A DNA stretch of 64,000 bases from Aphanomyces cochlioides (GCA_019828595.1 JAHQRK010000007.1:1116001-1180000), one strand, 5' to 3'; shown: positions 39,529-51,234, numbered from the stretch's first letter. The notes: generated from the sequence alone by a model not told the origin. Numbers and translations: made by a program.

Positions 39529-41918
39529 TTACTTGAAGCTCTCTCGCCCTGCGACCATGTCGATCAAGTGTCCGCTGTCTTCGTCGACTGCATCCAGTAA
39601 GCCGGGGAACATGTCGTGAGCTAGCAGCAAGACGAGCTGCACTGCGTCAGCGCGGTCCATGTCTCGGAAGGCAGTGAATTGGCCCGTCTCCTTCAAATGT
39701 TGCTGCAGATCGGCGGCCGAGAGGAGCTCTTCTGTCGAATACTCATACGTCGACACGATGGGCGTGCGAGGTGGTGGTTTTTTTGCCTCGACAATCTGTG
39801 GCTGAGCTGAGCGGTCTTCAAACGAGTGGCGATGCATCATGCGATGGGATGCCGAGCTCGGAAGAGAATTGCGAAATGAAAACTGGTTGTTGCCTCGTGC
39901 AGTAAAGGAGCTTGTTGTACTCACGAACGAATTGTTTTCCTCGACGAATGACGCGCTCTTGGTTATGCTGCCTCGGGAGTTGCGATACTGAAGCAACGGA
40001 GGCACGTTGCCATTTTGGGTTTTCAAGACACGGACCCAATCCAGCATGTCAGCTTCGGATTCGGCTCCAAAGTAGTAGATGCGCTTCTTTTGCGCCCCCG
40101 ATGGCGGTTCCACCTAGTCATATTCATCTGTCAGCAATTCAGTTGACGTATCATCTTCTATCACCTTGAAGTAGAAACTCGCCTTTGGCAGTTTGGCCAT
40201 GTCGCGACCCTGGCATCGGTCAATGGTAGCCCCTTCGAGGGACACCACACCGGTGGCCTGGAGTTTGGTTTCGCTCTTATAGTATGTCAGCTTCCCTTCT
40301 TTCGCAACACACCATCGACGCTTCCAGTTTTGAACAAAGCCACCCTAGTGAAGCATAACGAGTCGATAATGAACATGAGGTGGAGTTTACTTGTTTGTAA
40401 AGCCAGCCACGCTTTATGAATTGTTCCTTTTCACGCACATCATGAGGCATAAGATGGCGCACTGATTCGTCTTCACGCGACGGAGGAACTTCTTCAAGCA
40501 TGCATTCAATCGTGAACCTTTCTGGAAAGCGTTTGTTGTCACTGGCGTCGTCTACTTCCGACTTCGGAAGCAAATATGCTGAGTTTTTGGCAATGTGAGG
40601 TCTGACGTAGTCGGTATGTAGCGTGAAGTGACACAGTTGGCTCTCTTTCTTTCCAAGGATTAAAGTTGCATTTGAGTTGTAAATGCGGACGAGAAAATCG
40701 CCTTCGACGATGCATTCCGTCTGCGGAGAATGACGTCAAATCAAGTAATTCAATAGCGTGTGTACCGGAAACACAACTCGTCTCTGCGAATCTGCCATGT
40801 ACGATTGAATCGTAGGAGTGTCCCATGCGCTATTGTACAAAATTTTGGACGGCACATGCTCGGAAGGCGCTGGATGGACCTAAGCCAACAATTAAAAGAC
40901 GGATTGATCAGAGTTATTGCATACCAGAAGGAAAGGGGAACAGCCTCCTGCATCAATGTTGGGAATGCCAGTCATGACAATGGAGCGCAAAAACTAGTCT
41001 GATTTAGATTGCGATGCCAATGAGTGTGCGTACGAGTCGGCATGGGCGTGGCAAAGGAGGAAGACGGTACTGCATTTGCCGAGGAGTGAGTGATAGCCGA
41101 CATAAGTACTGCCGTCACATCGTGAGAACTACTGAGAAGATCAGGACCGACGTACCTTGATGAAGTAGTAGATATATCGACTTTGGCTTGGATAGCGTAC
41201 GCCTTGACCCCGCTTCTTCCAAAAGATGCCATTTACGGTTTGCACATATTCGAGCAAGCTTTCGTCCGATTGATCGTAGTAGTTGAGATTGTAGTTCCTG
41301 GACATTCATGAGTGCAATGCATAGAGTTATGGAATGTACTCTTCGAAATATCCAAGAACGATCAAAAAGCAGGTGATGACTACGCCCGTGCGGCCTTTGC
41401 CGGCCATGCAATGGACCACGACAACGTTTTCAGGATCTTGCATATACCATTCGAGCATGCGGTTGAGAATATCCAAGAGGATCTGTGCAACGAACAACAG
41501 GTCAGAGGGCGCATTCCACGCATTGGTACTTGTAGAGGCGGTGGATGGTGATCTGGAAATCCGCATTCATCAACTCGTCCGCCAAATTTGTTGCCGTCGT
41601 AGTGACTACTCCATTGTCATGAATATTCTCCCCATGATCGTCCAGCGAGCATACCGTTCACTAAGGTTATAAACGAAGTACTTGCCACGGTGTTTCTTAT
41701 TTAGAAACGACGAGACGTCCGAGACGTCATTGCGGTACGTCTTTTCCACACCTGTCGCGGGATATCCCATAGCGACCACTCTACAAAAGAACAAAAAGCT
41801 TGAGCGCTCTCGCAGACAACATTGCATACCTGTCGTGGATGTAGGTCAAGTCTAAATCGTATCCATCTTGCGTGTATCGATTGCGCGAGCCTGAAATCGC
41901 ATTCCGCAGCACTTTCAT
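39529..41918 (-). CDS. PTEN-like phosphoinositide phosphatase with C2 and PH domains
   Basis: Exons: 41918-41830, 41780-41655, 41605-41530, 41482-41340, 41297-41156, 40993-40925, 40879-40766, 40720-40391, 40344-40165, 40113-39529; 1854 nt, 617 residues. It starts like PTEN (RYTQDGYDLDLTYI), then VVAMGYPA, YRNDVSDVSSFL, YNLSER-HYD and FPDHHPPPL (D90). The P-loop is HCMAGKGRTG (Cys122, Arg128). A C2 domain follows (about 190-350), and a PH domain (about 354-456: RGWLYKQ, VQNWKRRWCV, LDWVRVL), then a Ser-rich tail. PTEN removes the 3-phosphate of PIP3. Human PTEN has HCKAGKGRTG; here the Lys is Met. Most introns are 40-50 nt, but the one at 40994-41155 is 162 nt. Confidence 0.87.
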
Positions 41919-42241
41919 CGGAACCGCGACGTTCCCGCTTCGTGGATGACAACCTCGTTTCAAGAGTGAGAGACAGCTGCGGATTATACCAAATGGACTT
42001 ATTTGATTGGTCAAAATAATATATATACGACCAATCCGAATACAATAATTTTTTCAGCGCATATCAGAGAGGAATTCCGGATAAAACTACTTTATCCGGA
42101 TGAAACAAGGAACCAACAACGAATCAACGCTGAGTTTACAAACAAACGACACTTGTGTCGGAAATTCAGCCAATCCGAGATGCCCATTTGCTCGATCGGG
42201 GTTCCGACCAGATGGACGTGGGGACGTGAAAAATGGGCATG
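41919..42241. promoter_or_regulatory. PTEN upstream region with TCCGGATA pair and CCAAT box
   Basis: Between the PTEN start and the end of the DRC12-like gene. GATTGG near 42005 and two opposed copies of the 8-mer (TCCGGATA 42076-42083 and TATCCGGA 42093-42100) sit 85-185 bp upstream of the PTEN start. Function is inferred from the same motif recurring in other promoters of this window. Confidence 0.5.
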
Positions 42242-42967
42242 CTATTTGACAGGCTGGATGGGCTTGGACGGCGATCCACCGAGATTGAATTCGTCCAAGC
42301 GACGCATCATGGGCTGCCCCGATTCATTGTCGTAGCTCGTGTTGGAAATTTCAATGCGTTCGCGCATGCGGTCGAGCGTTTCTTTGAGCATGTCGCCAAA
42401 TTCAGCGGCCATTTCTTCCATTTTGGCCTTCAGCTCTTGGATCTCGCTGTTCTTGTTGGCAATCACGCTGTCTTTCTCGCGCTTCACGTCTTCCAAGTGC
42501 ACGCGCGCCAGCTCTAGTCGGGGAATATATCAAACGACAGCCAACAGATGGTGCTGTACCGAGCTGGTCGCGCAATTCAGTGTTGGTGTTTTCCAAGGCA
42601 TTAATGCGATTGAGTAATTCTTCCTGCATGCTCTTGTACTGCCGCGTCATGTCTTGCGTGATGCCAAATGTGTCGTTCTTCCCGGCTTCGAAGTCGCGCT
42701 GAAGGTCAGACACACGGTTCTGGAGCTCCCGTTTGGCCTCCATAGCGCGCACAGCCAGCTCATGGCGGTCGGCGAGTTGTTGCTGCAACGATCGATTCAC
42801 ACATCCGAGGAGTTTGACTTGATCTTCCGGCGTTAGCACACCTCCATTCTCAGCCGTATCGTCGGCCGCACCTATTTGTTCAAGATGACAATTTATCGAC
42901 GTCGCTGCACACAGACAAGCGTACCTTTCTTGTCTTTGCCCTTCTTCTTGTCCTTCTTCGGCCCCAT
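42242..42967 (-). CDS. DRC12: Dynein regulatory complex subunit 12-like (CCDC153) coiled-coil protein
   Basis: Exons 42967-42925, 42871-42560, 42513-42242; 627 nt, 208 residues. It begins with the Lys-rich MGPKKDKKKGKDKK typical of several DRC subunits. The rest is almost entirely coiled coil (LQNRVSDLQRDFEAGK, MQEELLNRINALENTN, VHLEDVKREKDSVI, AKMEEMAAEFGDMLKETLDRM). The layout, length and the MLKETLDRMRERIE segment resemble human CCDC153/DRC12. The N-DRC links axonemal doublets in motile flagella, which fits zoospores. Other short axonemal coiled coils are possible, so the symbol is moderately sure. Introns are 46-52 nt and phases agree. Confidence 0.7.
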
Positions 42968-43390
42968 CTCGCTGTAACTGATCCTTTCTTCTCGATCGGT
43001 TTCATCGTCGAAACCGTCATCGTAGGTATGAAGTGTGCTTTCGCATGTCCTTTTCATTTCACATGACCTCGACACATGTTCATGAGCCCCTCTTGTGTTT
43101 GCGCGTGTGTGCAATGAGGTTGTGTTGCTGACACTTGTCAAGTGGTCCTGCGTGTGTTCAATCTTCGAAACTGGCCTTGGCGTACTGTAATGCTCGCCGT
43201 TGTTTCTCTCATTGATGGCGTTAATTCACTGCCAAATCCCTGTGGCCACGCGCGTTTTTCTTTGTTTTGACTGCGTCCCTGCACCCACTTTCCCATATAA
43301 ACTGGTACAAACCATAGGGTCCCCCCTATGCGTCAAAAAGTTTTTTTACCAAATGTGTAATTGTACTGTAATGCGCATCATGTAATTTTC
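42968..43390. other. Intergenic, upstream of DRC12-like gene
   Basis: No supported gene. Contains the presumed promoter of the DRC12-like gene; no TATA box or repeated motif stands out to me. Confidence 0.4.
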
Positions 43391-43720
43391 CTACAATGTG
43401 CAGCTACTAGTAGTAGTGGTCGCTTCATCGAATCTAGCGGCGATTTCAACCGCACAAGCGGTCGTTTCTGCAATACGATCGACCTTTTCTCGTTCTAATG
43501 CCTTGTTCTGACCCTCCCGTCGAGCTATGCATGCATCTCGTACCGTCGTTTCTCGCCTTGGAAGGCTGAAGTAGTAACTACTAGAGCGTGGATTACTCAC
43601 ATCCGGATATGCTTGGTATGTCACAAGCTTGACGAGATTTAATCTTGAAGTTTGTATGGTAGGGAGAGGAAGGTCCTCTCTCCCTCGCAGCTTTTGCTTG
43701 CGTCGGTCATTTTCACTCAT
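43391..43720 (-). CDS. Small hypothetical protein, head-to-head with FYVE gene
   Basis: 109 residues from ATG 43720, only 28 bp from the divergent start at 43749. The sequence is basic at the N-terminus (SENDRRKQKLRGREDLPLP) and helical, Ala/Glu-rich near the end (REGQNKALEREKVDRIAETT). A possible 35-nt intron (GTGAGT...CAG inside) would break the frame, so I kept it unspliced. The region is also the upstream region of the FYVE gene and holds a TCCGGATA motif at 43602-43609. It could therefore be promoter rather than gene. No family is recognised. Confidence 0.35.
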   Translation of the reverse strand: MSENDRRKQKLRGREDLPLPTIQTSRLNLVKLVTYQAYPDVSNPRSSSYYFSLPRRETTVRDACIARREGQNKALEREKVDRIAETTACAVEIAARFDEATTTTSSCTL

Positions 43721-43748
43721 TCACCAGGCCAGGTCTTGCGTGTAATAC

Positions 43749-46700
43749 ATGGAGTCGTCTTGCGCCAAGTGCAGCAGCACCATCGCCGCGACGGACCAGT
43801 TCTGCATCTATTGCGGTACTGCAGTCGAACGTTCGAACGCGGCATCCAAGACGGACAAAGCGCCTTCCCCCCCTGCAGCAGCAGCAGCGGCCGCACCGTC
43901 GAAATCAACGTCTCCCCCTGCTCAAGCAGCCAAGCAACCGACTGCCACGCCAGTCAAGCAACCGACAGCTACCCCTGTCAAGCAATCTTCATCAAATGCA
44001 GTGAAGCAACCCCCTCCATCGGCCCCGACCGCCACACCCACTCCAGCTCCTACCCCATCACCACCCAAATCCGCACCCGTGGCCGCGCAACGTAAAACCT
44101 CAAAATCCAACCATGACGAACGACGAGATTCGATTGATGGATTTGGACCAGACGATGCATCCCTCGCGCAGATTGCCGACTTGCAAAAATTGTGGGTTCC
44201 CAATGACTTCTCGGACGACTGTATGGACTGCGGTAAAACGTTTGGCTTCCCTCAACCCCGCCGCCATCATTGCCGTGTCTGTGGTAAATTGTTTTGCCGT
44301 GACTGCGTCGCCAACAAATGCACGATTCCATCGTCGTTTGGTTACGGAGACAAGCCACAACGTTGCTGCAAGAGCTGTACGATTTCGCTTCAAATGAAAG
44401 CGATCAACACACCCGCTGATGTCTTCTCCCAGCGTCAACAAGCTCAATCACGTGTTGTGTCTACGAGTACTCCAAAGGCTAACGCTGCTGCTCCTGCCAG
44501 TGCTCCAGCTGCCGCTGCCTCCGTGCCCACTGCCCGTGCGGGTCTACGTGGCGCTGCGACCGCAGTTGTTGCCACCAACCGTATCAAATCTGGCGCCGAA
44601 ACTGCGTCGGGCGTAAACTTGAACGATTTTGCCAGCAAGAATCCTGCGCAAGTCGCGCGTGCTGAACAAAAGGAATGCCAAGTGTGCTTCCGTCAATTCG
44701 CCATCGGTCGTCGTGCGTACCATTGCCAACGCTGCACACGTTCTGTGTGCAACCAGTGCTCGCAAGGCAACAAGCCAATTCCTGAACTTGGTTTCCCAAC
44801 ACCAGTGCGCCATTGTAACAACTGCATGTCGAAGCCTCCTCAATTTGCTTCGCTTGAAGCTGAAGGCGTCGTGGAGCCTCTTCCTGGATTTGAATTCCTC
44901 TCCAAGATGGACTTCAAGGTTGCTGTCGCTGATGTCGGCGGTGATGGTGGCGAAGTGTACAAGGTCGATGTCTACTTCGAACCTAACGCCGCTCACGTGA
45001 AGAACTTGAACGAAACTTTGCGTCCCAGCGATATCGAAGCCGCCAAGGAATATGCCATGTCTCGGAAGCGCAGCGCTGCTGACTTTGACTGGCTTGTCAA
45101 CGCCTTGGGTGAACAAGTCACGTCTAAGGCTTTGCCGAACTACCCCGACAAGCGCATTCCTCGCGGCGGCAAGAAGGGTCAATCGCTCCAAGTCTTCTTG
45201 ACGGGCTGCTTGGTCCATCCTCTGTACCGCTCGTGCGATGCCCTCAAGGCTTTCTTCGGCTTGACGAACGAACAATTCCGTGCGTTCAAGAATGCCGGCG
45301 CCAACACTGAGCTCAAGGTCGCCCCAGAGTACACTGACATCCTCATGTGGTTGCTCCTCAAGATGGAGCAAGATCAAATGGAACACAAGTTGGCTACGTT
45401 GGTCCAACGCCGCAAGGACAACGAAGCCCGTGTGGCCAAGCAACAAGCTCGTAAGCAAGCTTATGAAGGCCGCAAGGTCAACCAAAGCTCGCGCCGCATG
45501 AACGCTCAGATGCGCTACGAAGCTTTGGTCGCCCGCAAGGAGAGCCAACTTGCCCGCCATGCTCGCGAACAAGAACGCCTTCGCATCCAACAAGAAAGCG
45601 TCGCCATCGTCTACGACGACACCAAGGAAGACGAAGAAACCCGCGCGACGGAGGAAGATGTCCGCCAGAAGGAAAAGGTCGAATTTGTCAAGTCGAAGGA
45701 TGCGTTCCAGACGGACACGACCGACTGGAACAAGGACATGGCTCTCTGGAGTCGTCAACGCGCCGACTGGAGTGACGTGCACAATCCTCCCGTCTCCAAG
45801 CAAATCGCCAACGAATGGCTCATCAAGGCCTTTGGTATCACGCATCGATTCACGGCGGAAGGCAACGTCGCTGTCATCCCCAAGGAATTGATCAACTTGC
45901 ACGCCAAGGTTCAACAGCTCCAAGATGAAGAGCCCGCTATCCTTGAAAAGGAAGGCCAAGCGCTCGATGACGAATGGAGCGAATTGAGTAAGGAACGTGA
46001 CAACTGGGCTCAAGACCGCGCCAACATGAAGCGCGAAGACGAGATGTGCGCCGACGAAGATGTCCGCTACAAGGCCGAGCACGAACATGTCCGCTTGTAC
46101 CTTGAATGCCGCCAAAAGAAGATGGAAGCGATTGAGGCCGACTTGGCTGCGCTCGACATGGAAATCAAGGGCCGCACCAAGGCGTACACGCAACGCAAGC
46201 TCCGCCACGAAGCCCTCGACAAGGAATACGAGCTCGAGTGGAAGAAGAGCCAAGATGCCCGCATGGCCTTCACGTCCGAACGTCTTACTTCGCACAATGA
46301 CCGCATTGGCCGCGGCACGAAGCGCTGCGAAAGCCTCAGCGACCAATTGCAACGTCAGCAAAAGTCGAGCCGCTTGTTGCTTTTCAAGCGCGCGGCCATG
46401 AACGAAGAGCGCGATGCCGATACGACGCTCTTCATCGACCACAAGGATGGCTGCAAGTCTGCACTTGAAGCCGCCAAGAGCAACTTGGCCATGGCACCTG
46501 AATACGTCACGCGTCTCAACTCGGATGTTGAAATCAACAAGCAAGAAACGGATGACATTGTTTCCTCCAACTACCGCACTCCCATGGAAGGCGATGCCGT
46601 CGACGAACGCGATCCTTTCATGAACGAAGTCCGCGCCCGTCGCCGTGCGTTCCAAGTCGAATTGGACACGCAACTCAAGCAACTCGAGGGTGAATTCGGC

Positions 46701-48570
46701 GTCTGCGACTCGCTCCTCAAGCGCATCTCGGGCTTCATCGAACGCCTCAACTCGGAAACGACCACTGCCGTCACGGAAGAAACCCTCATCACCGAATACC
46801 AAGCGATCTTGGACTCGGAGAAGAAGCTCATCGCCGACGAAGAAACGTGCCGCGAACAAAAGAAGCAATACTTGACGTCGCTCTTGACGGACGCTGGCAA
46901 CTGGGTCTACGATGCGCTCCACGACCACTCGAAGCGCAAGAAGCGTGAAGCCGACCGTCTTGTCAAGCAAGCTCTGCGCGCTTCGGAACTCCAACGCCTC
47001 GTGCAACATTTCACGCATCGTGTGATTGAGCAAGAGGAGCGTATCATGCGCCAGAAGCAGCGCATTCTCTTGGGCGAACACAAGTTGGAAATGCTCAAGA
47101 GCTCCGACTCGTGGTTCCTCTACGTGACGGTGCACACGCCGGACATTGGCAAGCACGACGCCAAGTGCCTCGAAACTGCCAAGAAGGAACGCGAAGACGA
47201 CATTGCCCAAGGCGGCAAGTTGCTCTCGGAAGACGACGCTGACATTGTCGCTGTGACGGCCGAATTGGAGAAGTCCAAGGCATGCGCCGAAGAAAAGGTT
47301 GTCAAGCGCGAAGTCTGGGCGTACGTCGAAGACGTCTACAGCACCGAGAAACCCCAAGAGAAGGACGAAGACATGATGATGACGTCGCAAATCCGTGGCT
47401 TGGTCGCGCAACTCGGCGAGACGTTCGAGATGCTCACGAACCGCTTGGCGGAAGAAGAGGAAAGCTTGCAACACGCTTACCAAATCTTGTACGGCGAAGT
47501 GGAATCGATCAAGAGCTTCATGGAACGCATCGAGTCGGAAGAATCGGCGCTCTCGGCCACCGAGAAGGCCTCGCTCTTGAAGGAAAGCAACGTCCGCAAG
47601 TCGGAAAGCGACTTGGTCGAACAACGTGCCCGTGCATTGAGCTCCAACTACAAATCGATCGCGTCGGAACACGCCAAGTTGCCGGTCGCGTTTGATGCCG
47701 TCAAGAAGACACGCTCGGAACGCGAAGTGCCGCTCAAACTCCGCGATGCTGAACTCGAAGTCGCTCGCAAGCTTGTCAAGGCCCGCAACTACTACGACAA
47801 GAAGGCGTGCGCTGAATTCTCCAAGAAGTTCGTCTCGACTCCCGTCGAAATGAACGAAGTGCGCGACATCTTGGATTGGTTGCTCATCGCCGTCGACGGT
47901 GACATCAAGGCCGTCGAACGATGGATGGAATTGAGCAAGGGCGAGCGCAAGGAAATGACGCTCTTGGCCACCAAGGCCAACGAAATTGACTGGAGCGCCG
48001 ACATGTTGACCAAGATCCCTGCCTTCATTGAAGTCGATGAGATCATCAAGGACAAGGGTAAGTCGCTCTTGATGGAAAAGAGCTTGGAGAACTCATGATA
48101 CATGCGTAGGTGTCAGCGCTGTCCACGCCAAGGAACAATGGGTCGTCGAATTGATCAACGTCAAGAAGGCGATCGCGTCCAAGGACAAGGACTTGTGCGC
48201 CGTCGTGGATGAAACCTTGGCTGCTGCCAAGAAGGAAGAAGCCAAGGTCATGCTGTGCCTCGACAAGTTGAAAGCTTCCAAGGAAGAAGTGATCAACACG
48301 CTGCGCATCATTGACCGCGAAGAAGCCAAGGCCGTGCGCAATGGCAAGCCGTACTTGGATGAAACCAAAGTGGCGGCCCCTGCTGCCCCTGTCGTCCAGT
48401 CGAACCGCAAGCCCCGCAACAGTAACAACAAGACCGATTTGGTCGTCGATTCGCCGATTGCAGAGGAACCGACGCCCAATATTCCTTCCCCGGACGCCGC
48501 TGCCGCCAGTGCTGCTGCTGCTGCCAGTGCGGAAGTGAAGAAGGAAGAAGTCGTGGAAGCAACGCTGTAG
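43749..48570 (+). CDS. Large zinc-ribbon / double-FYVE-like / coiled-coil protein
   Basis: Exons 43749-48057 and 48110-48570 (52-nt intron); 4770 nt, 1589 residues. A zinc ribbon (CAKC...CIYCG, residues 5-22) is followed by Pro/Ala-rich low complexity with a duplicated TATPVKQP. A canonical FYVE domain follows (about 149-210: W149 region, CMDCGKTFG, RRHHCRVCG, CCKSC). A second, FYVE-like zinc module (about 310-360: CQVCFRQF, YHCQRCTRSVCNQC) lacks the RRHHCR signature. From about 640 to 1520 the protein is highly charged coiled coil. FYVE domains bind PI3P, so an endosomal tether or scaffold is likely. A strong codon bias leaves an antisense frame open for over 3 kb, which I reject as a gene. 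Confidence 0.88.
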
Positions 48571-48634
48571 AGAAGACGGAAGAGTTTTTATAGATGATGA
48601 TATATGATGATGAATGGAAGTCTTGTGTGTCGAT

Positions 48635-49400
48635 TTACGCAACCTCAATCAGGACATAATCATCATGGACGACGCCGTCGGCAGTGGCGCTGTTGCCGAC
48701 GACTTTGGCGACTGGCACCATCGTGGCTCGATATTGGCGCGGATGCCGCGGGCGGAGACAGTAGCGACGGCGGTAGGTATAATAGACAGCGCCACATAGA
48801 GACAGCAAGACGACGCACGCAGCGAGGAAGGACCACCACGACGTTGGGAATCGAATCGGCGCAATGTGAGGAAACGCGTCGAGCGCATGATCGTCGTCTG
48901 TCTTGTCTTGGCTCAAGTTGGACGACGCTTGGACTGCCAATTGCCGAAAGGCTTGTCGATGCGCATGGAAAGCACTCGAGAGTGAGTCGAGTCGCCACAT
49001 GGACAATGACAAAATGCGCACCAAAGGCCGCAGAGATGATCTTGACGACAAAAATATCTCAACGGCTTGACCGTGGCGTCATGATGGAAGGCAAATCGTC
49101 ATGGGAGATGGCTAAATTTAGCCGCAAGATGGCTCGTGATGGAGAGAATTTTGCCTACGATCTCTCTACTGTCGAACGTCGTGGCGTGTTCTGGCTGGGG
49201 ATGTGTCTCTTTCAATCGTTTTCGCCACCACACGTGTGTCCTCATCATCAATCCGGTAGCAGATGGTGCAAGCTTCTGGCGAAATACCCCGTTGCTTCAA
49301 GGGGATGGTGACCGTGAGACTCGGGACCGTCGTGCTCGTCGTGTAGAGCACGATGGACGCTGTAGTCGTCAAGGAGATCGATGTACCGGTAGTTAGCTAT
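48635..49400 (-). CDS. Single-pass membrane protein, exon structure unresolved
   Basis: The minus frame ending at 48635 encodes a convincing C-terminus: Ser/Asp-rich ectodomain (ASSNLSQDKTDDDHALDAF), a transmembrane helix (SWWSFLAACVVLLSLCGAVYY), a basic stop-transfer (TYRRRYCLRPRH) and a short tail. The upstream minus frame at 49166-49400, entered after a possible acceptor TCTCATAG near 49400, reads VPSLTVTIPLKQRGISPEACTICYR and may be an ectodomain exon. I could not join these with certain splice sites, and no ATG start is assured. Plus-strand frames over this region lack such features. Type I membrane protein, family unknown. Confidence 0.4.
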
Positions 49401-49828
49401 GAGAGATGAATTTCATTGAGGGCGGCAGGCTCATCAAGGATCGATCCGCGACGGACGCGTGCTATCAATCGTACACAAGAGCTGTCGCAGTATGTAGCAA
49501 ATGGTCAAATCTCCAGAAAGACGAACGAGAGACGCCATCGGGAAGAAAAAAGAAGAGAGAGAGGATCGTTCATTTTGCAATCTGCCACCGAGTCAACACC
49601 CATCATGGCCTTGCCCTTGCCGTTCAGCTTCACAGCCATCAAGTTGACCAAAGCCACCAAGACGACAGAATTGACAGCCACGAAGACGACATCGTTCACT
49701 GGCAAAGCTGTGCAGCAGATTCGACGACGGCTCTCAAATGGAGACGTGAAGCCGCCGTCGACGCCTCCGCCGTACAAGACGCGCCACGAGTTTTAATATT
49801 GTAAGCTCCAACTAATCTATTCGACCTC

Positions 49829-50215
49829 TCATGCAAACATGACGTCTTCAATGTCGCGCCGTGCTAAGATATCTATGGCGACGGTGCTGCCGAGTTGATC
49901 AGGTGGTAGATCCAACAGATCTTGCGTCAATTGCCTCGTCGCGGCGTTTCCACTGGCAAGCATTGGCGTCCGTGAGGATGCAAAGAGAGGTTTGTCGGTC
50001 GTGCGAAGTCCTTCAGACACCAGCGATTAGATCTTCTTCGACCAGGACTTCATAGCTTTGTGAGGTGATGAGATCGACGAAGTAATCGCCGCTTGCGTCG
50101 CGTCGCATTGCAACGCGAACACAGTCGCTGTCATGACTATGGCTTCGTATATTGTGGATTCGCTAGAAATTTCCCAATTTGGATTGGTTTTTGTATCAAT
50201 CTCCAATCGCGCCAA
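49829..50215 (-). CDS. Possible small gene, fragments only
   Basis: Two minus-strand pieces look protein-like: about 50140-50030 (VRVAMRRDASGDYFVDLITSQ, then EVLVEEDLIAG) and 50020-49829 ending LGSTVAIDILARRDIEDVMFA. They are offset by one base, and no good short intron joins them, so this may be a frameshifted gene or an error in my reading. CCAAT-type elements (50287-50294 and 50322-50326) sit just upstream. No family is recognised. Confidence 0.3.
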
Positions 50216-51043
50216 TACATTGGATGAATGAAAATTAGAACAGTACTTTCTCTCATGGGGACTGTACTTTCTTTAAAATTTTATTCAGCCAATCAAAATC
50301 ACCCAAAATATTTATTAGCCAATGGCGTCGATTGGTGAATCGATCCGCCGGCGTGATTCGATTGAACGGGGTCTGGAAATTCGTATCAAATCAACAATAT
50401 TCATATGGACGTATTTTTGTACATGTATAATACAGTGTACAATCCAATCGATTAGCACAATAGGTACACCTATACTTTAACTAAGAGAAAACTTTTTTGT
50501 GTACAAATGAGTAAAACACCCGTTAACTCTTTCCTGTAAACGATTTGCTCGGCAATTTGCAGGAAATAATCTGTTTAGAGGCAGTCTTTGTGCACTTGAA
50601 GTCAAAGACGGCGATGGAAAGATGAATCTTGGCAGTCACACACCTACCGTGACTTGATTGGACAAAAATAATTCATTTTGACTGGACAAATATATTTTTT
50701 TAAACATCTGATACACGCTATAGAAATCTTCCTGCCTGTCGCTGCGTGTGCATGATGACGCATAGAGTGCATCATCTCTATATATTATATAGATAAATTA
50801 CCAACGTTGGATGTCATATCTTCGATGCCAATGACTTTCCGATCAACTTCAAACTGGATGCAAACAGATTTCGGAGGAGGTGTCTCTATTCTATCTGCAT
50901 CCTATCCTCCATAAACTGATAAATTTGGAGCCGACCTCTCATAACTTGTTGCATCATCTGCAAAATTAGACGATTTTGGAGACAACCTGTGATTGGACGA
51001 AATGGAAAAAGTGGTGGTTGTGGAGTCATGACGAAGACTTGTA
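50216..51043. other. AT-rich intergenic flank of the Tc1/mariner element
   Basis: No supported gene. Contains GATTGG/CCAAT elements near 50285 and 50330 and a TATA-rich run near 50780. The final two bases (51042-51043, TA) are the left target-site duplication of the transposon. Confidence 0.45.
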
Positions 51044-51234
51044 CTACACCATTTGCCGGTTTAGTTCGCTTAACTTGCGATATATTTCGTGTCACGTGCA
51101 ATATATTTTGTATGACTTGCAATGTATTTCGTATGACTTGCATTTAATTTCGTGGCCCGCGACGAAAATCGATTTATATTTCGCATGACTTGCATTATAT
51201 TTCATACCTCTTGCATTTAATTTCGTTTTTTAGC
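51044..51234 (+). repeat. Left terminal inverted repeat of Tc1/mariner element
   Basis: About 190 bp that match the reverse complement of 52909-53104. It is internally made of a ~20-bp tandem unit of the form ATATTTCGYATNACTTGCAAT, repeated about eight times with drift. A central GTGGCCSGCGACGAAAAT block interrupts the tandem. Confidence 0.8.

Noticed and set aside
44544..47672. 1042-codon minus-strand open frame
   Set aside because: It lies entirely antisense to the FYVE/coiled-coil gene, starts mid-gene, and its composition mirrors the codon bias of the sense strand. No domain is recognisable.
48604..49311. Plus-strand 235-codon frame
   Set aside because: Low-complexity Arg/His-rich reading opposite a minus-strand frame that has a clear transmembrane helix and tail.
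49606..49796. Plus-strand small frame beginning MALPLPFSF, rich in Thr/Lys
   Set aside because: No domain and low complexity; the minus strand has an equally long frame there. I could not decide and did not call it.
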